Assembly: GCF_016706325.1 (NCBI RefSeq)
Contig: NZ_JADJJX010000001.1
Span: forward strand, 1,364,001-1,428,000
DNA: 64,000 nt
Reading direction: 5' to 3'
Source: Methanothrix sp.
GTDB taxonomy: Archaea; Halobacteriota; Methanosarcinia; Methanotrichales; Methanotrichaceae
How positions within the stretch are numbered: the first letter of the stretch is position 1; each line of letters begins with the position of its first letter. The notes beneath the pieces are model-generated. The model was not told where the DNA came from. It saw nothing but the letters and a program-made list of their open reading frames with translations, and did no database searches. A program made the position numbers and the translations under genes. Below, piece by piece: positions 43,317 through 52,873 of the stretch.

Positions 43317-43680
43317 ATGAAATTGAATAAGACGAAGATTCGCTATATTCTTCGTCAAAACCGCAAAGGGTATCCACAAAAAGAGATTGCGCAGAATGTC
43401 AAGGTCTCACAATGGAAGTCCTGCAGGTCATCAAAGAGTACAAAGGGACCGGGGAAGAACCTGTCTTGGGCGAAAGTGTTGGTCGCGCCCCCGCAGACCT
43501 TACCATCAGAGTGAAGTAGATGTCGTCATAGCAGCGCACACTCGCTACCGCTTCGGAGCGCAAATGCTGGAGACTGTGGTCCGGAAACAATTTAAGATCT
43601 GCATATCATTAGATGATAGGCGAAATAATTTCGGGATTCTACAAATTCCGCTAAAATCAGAAATTGGCTCTCAGAGTTAA
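43317..43680 (+). pseudogene. 5' remnant of an IS481-type transposase
   Basis: MKLNKTKIRYILRQNRKG then GYPQKEIAQNVKVS looks like the N-terminal helix-turn-helix of an integrase-type transposase. In the next frame GRPRRPYHQSEVDVV and HTRYRFGAQMLETVVRKQF continue the same protein. Frame changes lie near 43410 and 43500, and the catalytic domain is missing. Similar remnants of the same kind of transposase are at 45586-46016 and 48647-49045. Confidence 0.6.
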
Positions 43681-45422
43681 GAGCTATATAAATAGTACCC
43701 CCGCGAGGAGACCGCTAAAGTCTCAAGCTGCAGCACTTTGGAGCTTATCAGATACTCTTTTTTCTCATTGTTCTTTAAATCTGTGAGCGTTCCATTGATG
43801 TCGCCGTAAGTGATCTCTTTTTTGGTCCAGAAGCTGGTTAAGGTTGAGAAATACCAATCTCGCTGATAATCCTCCCAGTCCATAATTATCGGATGATTAT
43901 CGCTATCTGCATGTGCATTAAGGAATTGCCCAATTCCGTTCTCAGTATTATTTTTTTCAGAATAATATACAAATGTTTGATGGTAGGTGTAGGCAGAGGC
44001 GCAGATAGAGAAGATTATTAGTGCAAGAAAGAAGATCTCTTTGTGTCTTTTAGTTATCAGATACATACCTAATAGCGAGAAGAAGCCAGCGGCAACTGCA
44101 GGAAATGCCGCAAAATTTGGCGCTCTATTCATAAAAAATTTAATAAAAAATATTGAAATTATGTCCGCATTAAGTAGTGCGGGAAAACGGATGAAGAATA
44201 TAGCTGAGAATATAGCGACAAATGCTGCAATCAATGCTAGGCTCCTTTTTTCCGGAGTTTCACGTATTTTATATAACGCCATCAAACCAAAAAGAAAAAA
44301 GGCCGGGATTATAGGGTCTATGTATCTGCTTATTAATACCCAGTTCCCCTCAGGGAATTCCTGGTTCATTCTATAAACGTATGTGGTCGTACTGGGGACG
44401 AGTACTATAAAGATCAGAAGAAAATAGATACTTGTGGATTTCAATGAAATCTTTCTTTGAGCGCTCATAGTTCTAAACCATTCTGCGAGGGACGAGGATA
44501 TGCATATCTTATTGGTTGGCAAGAACAGGTGTAAGAAGAATATAGAAGATAAAACAATAAATATAAAGTAAGTAGTTATAATGATATATCCAATCTCATT
44601 TTGCAGCAGCACCAAATATGCTTTTAGATTGTCTGCATTGCTGAATAAGGCGGAATAGATTTGCATGTCTGTATTAGCGTGAGAATACATCCAGACGAGG
44701 TAATGATATCCATCCATTCTGTTTAGGATGATAGCACTTATGACTAGAAATAGGATCAAAAAGCCTGCAAAGTTTACTGGAGGTGAATTATATAATATTA
44801 ATTTACTGTAGTCTTTTAGCTTTCCTGACGAAAGCAGAAAATAGCCTAAGGAGACAGCCATGCTGGCTACCATGAATATGCCGTTATGCCTTGTGAAAAA
44901 GAGCAGGGCGACTGATAGAATGGCTAGAAAGATCCAGTATGGCTTTTCAGTCTCATAGGCTTGTAGCAAAAACCAGATGCTGAATAAAAAGATGGGAATA
45001 AATAGGTTTTCTGTCATTATGAGAAATGTGTATAGTACAGACGAGGGAAGAGTTGCCACCAGCACAGCCCCCATTATCGCGAAGTCCTTGGCGCAATACT
45101 TGTTTAAGATAAAATAAGAAGGAAAGAGTATCAATGATGAGAGAAAACAGTTGATCAGAAGCATGCAGTGATATACTACGTTCATATCGCCGGAGGATAG
45201 ATACGCTATGGATAGGAATAGCGGATATCCTGGCGATAATGCCGGATGCACTGACCCAAAGATATCTGCTGCCATCTTCGCGTATGCAACTTCATCGGGC
45301 ATCATCCATGGCGAATGAAATCTAAGGGATAAGAATGCCTTGGCCAGGACCAGCAAACAAAAGGAACCGATCAATAGGGCATTCGTATTCTTCATTACGG
45401 CTTCATTGAGATTAAATAGCAT
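43677..45422 (-). CDS. polytopic membrane glycosyltransferase-like protein (PMT/ArnT type)
   Basis: 581 residues with about eleven to thirteen hydrophobic segments. The first extracytoplasmic loop carries an acidic pair in SPWMMPDEVAYAKMA, the position of the catalytic Asp/Glu in lipid-dependent GT-C enzymes such as ArnT and PMT. Such enzymes use a polyprenyl-phosphate sugar to glycosylate proteins or lipids outside the membrane. The C-terminal ~100 residues are soluble (DNHPIIMDWEDYQRDWYFSTL). The start may be the ATG at 45422 or a second ATG nine codons later. It is on the opposite strand to the rest of the locus. Confidence 0.75.
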   Translation of the reverse strand: MLFNLNEAVMKNTNALLIGSFCLLVLAKAFLSLRFHSPWMMPDEVAYAKMAADIFGSVHPALSPGYPLFLSIAYLSSGDMNVVYHCMLLINCFLSSLILFPSYFILNKYCAKDFAIMGAVLVATLPSSVLYTFLIMTENLFIPIFLFSIWFLLQAYETEKPYWIFLAILSVALLFFTRHNGIFMVASMAVSLGYFLLSSGKLKDYSKLILYNSPPVNFAGFLILFLVISAIILNRMDGYHYLVWMYSHANTDMQIYSALFSNADNLKAYLVLLQNEIGYIIITTYFIFIVLSSIFFLHLFLPTNKICISSSLAEWFRTMSAQRKISLKSTSIYFLLIFIVLVPSTTTYVYRMNQEFPEGNWVLISRYIDPIIPAFFLFGLMALYKIRETPEKRSLALIAAFVAIFSAIFFIRFPALLNADIISIFFIKFFMNRAPNFAAFPAVAAGFFSLLGMYLITKRHKEIFFLALIIFSICASAYTYHQTFVYYSEKNNTENGIGQFLNAHADSDNHPIIMDWEDYQRDWYFSTLTSFWTKKEITYGDINGTLTDLKNNEKKEYLISSKVLQLETLAVSSRGYYLYSS

Positions 45423-45585
45423 ATCAATGCTCCGATCCCTCTCATTGGTCGCTTAGTCCCGAGAGTATTTCGTGCCTGCTCAGGTCTCCCTTCATGTGAG
45501 TGATTCATATTTTGCATATTTTGCTTATAGCCCAAACAACCTGTTACCTATTGCGAAATACATCTCCAGACGCATCTTTCATCTG

Positions 45586-46016
45586 AATGCCTTTTCCAGT
45601 GTTTCCAGCCGCTCAAAATCCAGGCTTCCATGCGGCCTGTTATTATGCCATTCAACAAATGCCCAAAAGGAAAGGAATGCTTGCCGATGCGTTTGATATT
45701 CGGCAAACCGTCGTTCCAGTTTCCCGGTGGTCTAAGGGTGCTTCACCTTTACCAAGATTGGTTTTATGCTATGGCATTCGAGATGCTGCCTGAATCGCTA
45801 TCCTATTTTCCATCGTCATGAACACGGTGCGCGCCAAATCTGCAAAGTGCATAAGCTTCGTCAATGATCTCTGCCTCTTTCTTGCCAAAAGGCTTCCTGG
45901 GACGGCCTATGCTCTCGCCGAGGATGGGCTCTCGCCCTCCTTCTGTATAGCCTTTCTAGATTTGCTGTACCCGCTTACGCGAGATCTTCATATCCAGTAA
46001 ATCCAAAATATAATAT
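45586..46016 (-). pseudogene. decayed IS481-type transposase
   Basis: Read on the minus strand, fragments in different frames give DMKISRKRVQQI, then ILGESIGRPRKPFGKKEAEIID, then YALCRFGAHRV, and near the other end VEWHNNRPHGSLDFERLETLEKAF. These are the N-terminal HTH and C-terminal parts of the same integrase-type transposase as the remnants at 43317 and 48647. Several stops and frame changes make it non-functional. The 160 bases on its left, next to the membrane protein gene, show nothing more. Confidence 0.65.
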
Positions 46017-46040
46017 ACACCAAGGCAAATGTAGCGGAAT

Positions 46041-46796
46041 ATGGATGCCTTGCAGGGTATTGTTTTGGGTGTATCACAGGGGATACTGGAATGGATTCCC
46101 GTAAGCAGCCAGGGCCAGAGTATGCTAGCCATGATATACTGGCTCGGGCTAAGTCCCAATGATGCCCTCACCAACTCAATCTTCCTTCACCTGGGCACGA
46201 TGTTTGCTGTGCTGATCCGGTTCAGGCGGGAGTTCATAAAAATGATCAAAGATATCGATTCCATGATGACTCGAATTATAATAGTCTCAACTTTGTGCAC
46301 AGGAATTACCGGAATTCCCCTATACCTGCTATTTCAAGAGAGCTTCACTGGGGGCAGGGAGGCGACAATTCTCATTGGCTGTCTTCTTATAGCTACCGGT
46401 TTCATGCTCCGCTTCAAAGGCTCAGGGGCCAGGGGAACAGAGGATATGGGCCTAATGGATATGGTTGTACTTGGTCTAGCCCAAGGATTCTCAATCCTGC
46501 CCGGAGTATCCAGATCTGGGACGACTCTCACAGTGCTGCTCATGAGGGGATTTAAACAGGATGAAGCACTGGCGGTATCCTTCATCATAAGCGTTCCTGC
46601 TGTCTTGGGTGCCATTCTCCTGGATCACTCCATCTCTGAGATCCCATGGGCGACAGCTACCGTCATGCTGATAGCCTCCCTTGCAGTAGGATACCTGACC
46701 ATGGATCTTTTGATCAGATTTGCTCAAAGGATAAACTTCTCTGGATTCTGCATTGCCTTTGGTTTGATCACTCTGCTTTTCTCCATTGTGCTTTGA
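46041..46796 (+). CDS. uppP: undecaprenyl-diphosphatase-like protein (UppP/BacA family)
   Basis: 251-residue membrane enzyme that dephosphorylates polyprenyl diphosphate, recycling the lipid carrier for glycan synthesis. Seen: the two family motifs GVSQGILEWIPVSSQGQ near the N-terminus and LPGVSRSGTT in the second half, plus about seven hydrophobic segments. In archaea it would act on dolichyl-type carriers. It lies between a decayed transposase and IS copy 2, and probably belongs functionally with the GPT, Wzz-like, MurJ-like and Wzy-like genes downstream. Confidence 0.92.
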   Translation: MDALQGIVLGVSQGILEWIPVSSQGQSMLAMIYWLGLSPNDALTNSIFLHLGTMFAVLIRFRREFIKMIKDIDSMMTRIIIVSTLCTGITGIPLYLLFQESFTGGREATILIGCLLIATGFMLRFKGSGARGTEDMGLMDMVVLGLAQGFSILPGVSRSGTTLTVLLMRGFKQDEALAVSFIISVPAVLGAILLDHSISEIPWATATVMLIASLAVGYLTMDLLIRFAQRINFSGFCIAFGLITLLFSIVL

Positions 46797-46897
46797 GCAG
46801 AAGAGATCCTCCCCCCAAGCGAAGAGTCGACTGCAGCATATCAGTCTTGATTCATCAAGCTCTGACAAAGACGCCGGCAGTCATCTATGTAGACTGA

Positions 46898-48302
46898 CTG
46901 TACTTTCCAAGTTTCTCCTAATTTTTTATTATTCAAATTATTCGCTTCTTTAAATTTTCAATCCTAGACCTTTAAGCACATGAAGTAGTCCACCTTTCGG
47001 CACAGGCAAATTAAAATATATCATTATGTATTCAAATGTTTCTCCAAGTGCCTGCATTTTTACTTGATCGATCATCTCGCCCATTGTTCTTGGATTTGAA
47101 CCGTCTTTTGCTGATGGATTGTCTATTTCCCAGAAGAGAATTGCAGCCCATACTGAAAAGACAAGCTGGATAAATCTCTCAATGGAGTTTTTATCCCTTA
47201 ATTGATAATCCTTGAACCCCAATTTTGATTTGTTTCTCGGTGGGCTGTTTCTGATATCCCACCTATCCTCGTAAATAGATATGACTTCTTTCGAAGAAAG
47301 GGATTTGTCGGTGCTTATGATATACTTTGTTCCTCCGTCTCTCTTTCTTTTAGAGATAACAAGTTTGACCTCTCCGATGCGATCAATTATAACATTTTTT
47401 TCAAATGTGTAATAGGTCTTTTCTTTCCCCGGACATTGATAATTGTCTTGGTGAAATGCTTTTCATCAATTTGGTTTGCCATTTCCTTAACTTGGAATTT
47501 CATGATGTTATTTATCCCAACTTTTCTATCGGATTTAATTTGGCACACTACGCTGTGCCCTAAATTTATGCATTTATTAATTAAGTCTTCGGATGACCAC
47601 CAGCTATCGAAAACTATACAGAGGTCCATCCCTTTTGGGACCTTCAATGGTTCAATTATCTCATCAAAGGCAATTTCCAGCTTTGTCTTGAAATTCAAAC
47701 ATTCATCGCTATTTTTGAAGTACATCTTAGCCTTATGTGGAATGAATAATCCTTTTGACTGGATTACAGAGGTAACAAAATTGTTATCCCAAATGTAGGA
47801 TTCTTTACTATGATCGTAAAATCTACCAACACCATCCGTTTGGATTCCATTCTTTTCGTTATATGTATCATCAATTATTAGCAGTATTTTATCATTATTT
47901 TTTAAACATAATTTATCGATGAAAAGATCCACTTTACGCTGCGCGACCTCATTCTCATCCCAGTTAGCATCGCTTAAAAACCAATTATATGAAGAACGTG
48001 CCTTTTTACCTTTACTGCAATCCGCCATAGTATCACATAGGTTGGCGACAGTCTTGGATTTATCACATACGCTCAGAGCCCCGCATAGGTCTCGAAATGA
48101 GCAATAGCTCGGTTTGGTAAAGAGATCCTCAAATTTTTTCAAGAATGGCTCTAATTGTAATGGTACCTTTACTATTTTGATCATTCTACTCCCGTACGAG
48201 TAAAATCAATCCAAGTATAAAAACTTTAAATTTTAAAATCGCGTTTGAGATTTAAATTAATCAAAATATATTATAAATAAAGCTAAAAGTTGGAAAGTAC
48301 AG
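46898..48302 (-). mobile_element. IS4-superfamily insertion sequence, copy 2 (inverted)
   Basis: 1405 bases, nearly identical to copy 1 at 25693 but in the opposite orientation. Ends CTGTACTTTCCAA and TTGGAAAGTACAG are both present, flanked by an 8-base target duplication TAGACTGA at 46890-46897 and 48303-48310. The transposase gene is broken. Together with copy 1 it frames about 21 kb as an inverted repeat. Confidence 0.9.
46950..48184 (-). pseudogene. broken DDE transposase of the IS4 superfamily (IS701-like), copy 2
   Basis: The first 255 or so residues are intact (including LLIIDDTYNEKNG and CIVFDSWWSSEDL). One A is then missing from an A-run near 47418-47422, which shifts the frame at RGKKRP. 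A second change near 47211-47226, shared with copy 1, separates the YEDRWDIE region from the C-terminal LGFKDYQLRDKNSIERFIQLVFSVWAAILF. Lesions at the first two sites of copy 1 are absent here, so each copy has decayed independently apart from the shared site. Confidence 0.8.
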
Positions 48303-48646
48303 TAGACTGAATTGGGAAGAATTCAGACCGCCTCTTGAAGCTATGTACAGGAACAATATCGAACGTGGCTGCTGATACTGGTCAAGGCAATGCAGAGACC
48401 CTCGCGTCAGTGAAGTCAAGACCAGGCGGAGCAAAGAGGAGCGTGGGCGAAGAAAGGAGCAAAATCCTTTTCCGACTACGAGCCGCATGATGCTATGGAA
48501 GGATCGAGGTCACAGTTGCCAAGACGAAAGAATATGATGCCGCAATGAAAAAGCATAACGGCAGCTATCAAAAAAAATATGAAAAGGCTTATGAAAATAC
48601 ACAACTTGGCCTGGTAAAAAGATCATAGAAGCTCGCTAAATATGGA

Positions 48647-49045
48647 TTGAGCTTTAATGGTACCCTCACAAGCTTAGTCATACAACTCCCCATAAGATTA
48701 TTGGGGTTTTTGCATAAGCGCCTGAAGTTGGTTCGTTATGAATGCAAGCACAGCATGTCGGCAGAGCATATCAACTGGCATGAATGGGAAGGCACTCGCG
48801 CTAAGGTTCGCGCAATTCTGGATGATGCATCCGGGATGATACAGGCTGGCGGAGAGCTCACCAAGTTCAATACGGATAACAGAATGCTGATAATCGATCA
48901 ATTGGTGGATGGATTCTGGTGGCTCAATCCCACGATGGAGCTGATATTCGAATTTCCAAAGCCTGGAGGTCTTGAAAAGGCTTTCAGGCGAAAAATGCCT
49001 TTGGAAGCTTATTTCTCAATCGGCCATAGATCGCTTGGGTTGTAA
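48647..49045 (+). pseudogene. internally deleted IS481-type transposase remnant
   Basis: A 132-residue open frame joins three pieces of an integrase-type transposase: the region before the catalytic domain (VRYECKHSMSAEHINWHEWEGT), part of the catalytic core (AILDDASGMIQAGGELTKFNTDN then IDQLVDGFWWLNPTMELIFE), and the extreme C-terminus (EKAFRRKMPLEAYFSIGHRSLGL). The middle with the last catalytic residues is missing. The 340 bases before it, back to IS copy 2, look like degraded coding DNA that I cannot assign. The 170 bases after it hold only the promoter region of the next gene. Confidence 0.65.
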
Positions 49046-49214
49046 AAAATATGAATAATTTAAAAATATAAAATTAGGGCGGGCGCGAAGTAATTTTAGG
49101 ACTACACAGATTTTGGCGGTATTGGAAACACTTAAATATAGATCGAAGTACACTTAAGAGTCCAAAATAGTGACTGATTGACCTAAGTAGACAAAAAGCA
49201 GACGGTTAAAATGT

Positions 49215-50198
49215 ATGCTCCCTTATTTAATTGTCCTTATAAGCTTTGCTGCCACGTGGATTACATTACGCAAGTGGATACAAAAAGCGCCAGAGATCGG
49301 CCTTTTAGGCTTCGATATGAATAAATCCGGTAGGCCTAAGGTGGCAGAGATGGGCGGTGTATGCGTAATTTTTGGTTTTGTTCTCAGCATGCTCATCTAT
49401 ATTGGATTGATGACTTTCTGTCTGCATAATCCAGATTATGTAGCAATTCTTGGTGTTCTATGTACTATTTTGAGCATGTGCATAATTGGGATGATGGATG
49501 ACTTGCTGGGTTGGAAGAAAGGGCTGCGGCAGTGGCAAAAGCCGATCTTCACCCTATTTGCTGCCCTTCCCATGATGGTAATTAATGCCGGTCAATCTAC
49601 CATGAATCTGCCAATCATAGGAGTTGTCGATTGGGGAATTCTCTTTCCACTCTTGATCGTCCCATTGGGAATTGTCGGAGCTTCAAATTCCTACAACATG
49701 GTTGCAGGATATAATGGTCTGGAAGCGGGGATGGGAATCATAATGCTATCTGCCCTCGGTTACTATGCATTTCTCACGAATGAGAAGAGCGCCATGATAC
49801 TGGCCATATGCATGGTGGGCGCATTGGTCGCATTTTTATACTTTAACTGGTACCCGGCAAGGGTATTTCCTGGTGATACCATGACCTATCCGGTGGGCGC
49901 GCTGATAGCATGCGTTGCCATTCTGGGGAACATGGAAAAGATAGCGGTTGCGATCTTCTTGCCCTACGCCTTCGACTTTATCATCCAGGCAGCAGGCGGA
50001 TTTCGAAAGGAGGCTTTCGCCAGGGTGAATGAAGATGGCAGCCTGGAGAAGCCTTATAAAGGTATATACCACCTCACCCATCTGGCAATAGCAGTGCTCA
50101 AGAGGATGAAGCAAAATGTATATGAGAGGGATGTAGTGCTTTTACTGTGCGGCTTGGAGCTGGCTGTAGTCGGACTAAGTTTTCTAACCTGTCTATAA
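49215..50198 (+). CDS. UDP-sugar:polyprenyl-phosphate sugar-1-phosphate transferase (MraY/WecA/AglH family)
   Basis: 327-residue membrane enzyme with about ten hydrophobic segments, which transfers a sugar 1-phosphate (often GlcNAc) from UDP-sugar to a polyprenyl or dolichyl phosphate, the first step of lipid-linked glycan synthesis. Seen: the acidic motif IIGMMDDLLGWKKG, the nucleotide-binding region NSYNMVAGYNGLEAGMG, and the cytoplasmic loop FNWYPARVFPGDTMT. The N-terminus carries a MNKSGRPKVAEMGG motif. It is the likely initiating enzyme for the polysaccharide assembled by the following genes. Confidence 0.9.
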   Translation: MLPYLIVLISFAATWITLRKWIQKAPEIGLLGFDMNKSGRPKVAEMGGVCVIFGFVLSMLIYIGLMTFCLHNPDYVAILGVLCTILSMCIIGMMDDLLGWKKGLRQWQKPIFTLFAALPMMVINAGQSTMNLPIIGVVDWGILFPLLIVPLGIVGASNSYNMVAGYNGLEAGMGIIMLSALGYYAFLTNEKSAMILAICMVGALVAFLYFNWYPARVFPGDTMTYPVGALIACVAILGNMEKIAVAIFLPYAFDFIIQAAGGFRKEAFARVNEDGSLEKPYKGIYHLTHLAIAVLKRMKQNVYERDVVLLLCGLELAVVGLSFLTCL

Positions 50199-50221
50199 TA
50201 ATATGTGCCTGAGGCTGCAAA

Positions 50222-51040
50222 ATGGATGATGAGATAGATCTGCGTGATATATTCCGTATTCTCTGGAAGAGACGGCTCCTGATCATAGGCGTCTTTGCAA
50301 TCGCAGTACTGATGGCAGGCGTGATAAGCTTCACTATGCCATCGGTATACAGAGTATCTTCAATTGTTGCTCTGGGAAATTTTGAGGATCCAGTCTACAC
50401 CACCCAGGCATCTGCAAAAAGCATTATGCTTAGTGATCAATTCTTGATAGACATTTTACAGCAGCTCCCAAACAGTACAATAAATGACTTCCAAAAATTT
50501 AAGAAAAGCGTCAAAGTGGAGTCCGTGAAAGATAGCGATAGGCTTATTGAGATATCGGTTGAAACTCCAGATAGGAGGGAGGGAAAGATAGCTGTTGAGA
50601 AGATGGTCCTCTTATATGCCGATCTCAGCGAGAATAGCTATAATAAATACAAGAAGATCTTGTCTGATCAGCTAGCGACCACTCAAGAACGCCTGGATAT
50701 CTTGAATTCAGAGATAAATCAAGCACGTAGCGCACTGCAGAACATACAAAAAACCTCAGGCTCGTACGCGGTGGAGAGCGAGATCAGCTTTTCGCGTGCT
50801 CTAGATCGATTGAGCAGCATGGAAGGGCAGCGCTCAGCCCTGATAGATCGAGGTCTGGATCTGCAAAAGCAACTGGAGCTGCTCAGGCACCTGGAGGTCG
50901 TACAGCCGACAGGAGAGCCCGCGAGCCCGATTGGACCTCGCAGAGTCTTGATGGTGGCGATCTCGGGGATGCTGGGGCTGATGGTTGGGATATTCGCGGC
51001 ATTCTTGCTGGAGGGACTAGGGGGCAGAATAAATGATTAA
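50222..51040 (+). CDS. Wzz-like polysaccharide chain-length/co-polymerase protein
   Basis: 272 residues. N-terminal IDLRDIFRILWKRRLLIIGVFAIAVLMAGVI gives the first membrane helix with the Wzz motif. A long helical, coiled-coil central part follows (about 110-235), and a second helix near the C-terminus (VLMVAISGMLGLMVGIFAAFLLEG) is preceded by PTGEPASPIGPRR, matching the Pro/Gly-rich segment before the second helix in Wzz. No kinase domain is fused. It begins 24 bases after the transferase gene. The 283 bases after it hold no clear gene. Confidence 0.85.
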   Translation: MDDEIDLRDIFRILWKRRLLIIGVFAIAVLMAGVISFTMPSVYRVSSIVALGNFEDPVYTTQASAKSIMLSDQFLIDILQQLPNSTINDFQKFKKSVKVESVKDSDRLIEISVETPDRREGKIAVEKMVLLYADLSENSYNKYKKILSDQLATTQERLDILNSEINQARSALQNIQKTSGSYAVESEISFSRALDRLSSMEGQRSALIDRGLDLQKQLELLRHLEVVQPTGEPASPIGPRRVLMVAISGMLGLMVGIFAAFLLEGLGGRIND

Positions 51041-51323
51041 CGATTCAAGTTGCATACCTCGATATTTTAAGGTGGATTGGATCGCTTTCTCGATCGCCGG
51101 GCTCTTGCGAGAGCCATTCAGCCCGTGCGGAATCCTATGAGAAGAGGTGGATGGCTCGATTGAGATAGTCAATCCTAATTGAGGTTTAGAGAGATGCCTC
51201 AAAGGCGCGGTCTTGGAGATGTCCTATTGGAATTTTTTAGAACATATTTAGGAATGAATACCGTTGCATGCCATCTAAGAACAGGATATTACACACTTCG
51301 ATGTCGAATGCTCCGAGGGATCT

Positions 51324-52700
51324 ATGAAGCGATCGTTTAGAGAGCTTATGGCCGCAAGATTGCCAGGATACCAAAAAAAGGTGAACGCAGATTATCAGAG
51401 GATCATTTGGGGCATGATATACGTCACCTTTTTCTTGATTGGGGCAAAAATTATTGGTGCTGTTAAGGAGATGGCGGTTGCCTGGCAGTATGGTGTGAGC
51501 GATATTATAGATGGTTATCTCTTCGTTTTCAATCTAGTAAATTGGCCGGTTTCAATCTGGTTTTCAGTGATCAGCGCCGTCTTGATCCCATTAGCCGTCC
51601 GAGCGCGGCAAGATGCTCCTGCGGAGCTGCCACGTTTTCGTGCTGAAATGTTGGGTTTCTCGCTGACTATGGGAGTTGCATTTGGTTTAGTGACATGGAT
51701 CGCCTTGAGGATTCTATTGGAATCTCCTTGGATCGGATTAGCCCCGGGTGCACAGCATGCTGCTATTGCCGCAGTTGGACCATTCTCCCTGCTGCTTCCT
51801 TTAGGCTGTGTGATCAGCCTGTTTTCCGTTTGGATGATGTCGCGGGAAAGCTATATCAACACACTATTTGAGGGCATTCCAGCACTCATTATTCTCTTAG
51901 CGGTCTTGTTGACTTCGTCCGGAAGAATCGAGCCACTGATATGGGGGACCATTGTGGGAACCTTCGTTCAGCTCTTAATGCTTTCCATTTCATTGGCGCG
52001 ACGTGACGAATTGCAGCCCCCGCTCTTGCAGCGCGCAAGTACTCAATGGCAGGGAATTTGGAGCGGAATAGGCATAATGATTGTAGCCCAAGCTGCTTTG
52101 AGCTTAGCTCCAATCAGTGATCAGTTCTTTGCAGCCCATTTGAGTCCTGGCTCCATAGCTACTCTGGGTTATGCCAACCGCATCATGGCTCTGATACTGG
52201 GACTGGGAGCAACCTCGGTTCATCGTGCTACATTGCCGGTATTCTCCGGCATCCAGGCTGAATTCGGTGATAGCGACAGCCAGAATATGGCCTTGCGTCT
52301 GTCTGGATTCATCCTGGCAGCTGGCGTGCCTATAGTCCTGATTGGCTGGTGGCTGGCGCCATGGGCAGTCGCAATTCTGTTCCAGCGAGGGGCATTTAGA
52401 CTGGAGGATACAATCGCGGTTAGCGAAGTGCTGAGATATTATCTATTGCAGGTTCCGTTTTATTTTGCAGGAATTGTCTTGATGTCTTGGACCACGAGCC
52501 GATCGCTTTACCGAGTTCTGCTTTTTTCTGCGGCTGTAGTTTTAGTCATCAAGTTGATTTGCAATGCCGTTTTGATGCAGTTGTATGGGGTAAATGGCCT
52601 TGCTATGGGAACCAGTATCATGTATCTTTGTTATTTCTTTATTTTATTTGTTTTTATATATTATCTGCGATGGAGGTGGCACCATGAGCCTGCCAGGTAA
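51324..52700 (+). CDS. MurJ/MviN-type lipid-linked oligosaccharide flippase
   Basis: 458-residue MOP-superfamily protein with about twelve to fourteen membrane helices. The early GAKIIGAVKEMAVAWQYGVSDIIDGYLFVFN and the central APISDQFFAAHLSPGSIATLGYANRI followed by QRGAF are typical of MurJ/MviN. In bacteria it flips lipid II; here, in an organism without murein, it more likely flips the lipid-linked repeat unit made by the neighbouring enzymes, in place of Wzx. It is probably of bacterial descent. The intergenic ~170 bases after it contain a short open frame that I do not call. Confidence 0.88.
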   Translation: MKRSFRELMAARLPGYQKKVNADYQRIIWGMIYVTFFLIGAKIIGAVKEMAVAWQYGVSDIIDGYLFVFNLVNWPVSIWFSVISAVLIPLAVRARQDAPAELPRFRAEMLGFSLTMGVAFGLVTWIALRILLESPWIGLAPGAQHAAIAAVGPFSLLLPLGCVISLFSVWMMSRESYINTLFEGIPALIILLAVLLTSSGRIEPLIWGTIVGTFVQLLMLSISLARRDELQPPLLQRASTQWQGIWSGIGIMIVAQAALSLAPISDQFFAAHLSPGSIATLGYANRIMALILGLGATSVHRATLPVFSGIQAEFGDSDSQNMALRLSGFILAAGVPIVLIGWWLAPWAVAILFQRGAFRLEDTIAVSEVLRYYLLQVPFYFAGIVLMSWTTSRSLYRVLLFSAAVVLVIKLICNAVLMQLYGVNGLAMGTSIMYLCYFFILFVFIYYLRWRWHHEPAR

Positions 52701-52873
52701 AGAAGATAGTCTCAATTTCAGCCAATTAATGATTATTGGCGGATTCATTGATTCGGAAAATGAGCATCTGCATCAGGTTACCTCGACATATCTCTATGTT
52801 GATGGCTGCATCACACTAGTTGCAGGAAACAACATGGCTTGCGCTCTAAATCAAAATGATAAAGGAGCATATA

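Noticed and set aside
51017..51202. 61-residue minus-strand frame (with RIPHGLNGSRKSPAIEKAI) after the Wzz-like gene
   Set aside because: It looks protein-like and might be a transposase fragment, but I cannot name a family, and it overlaps the end of the Wzz-like gene.
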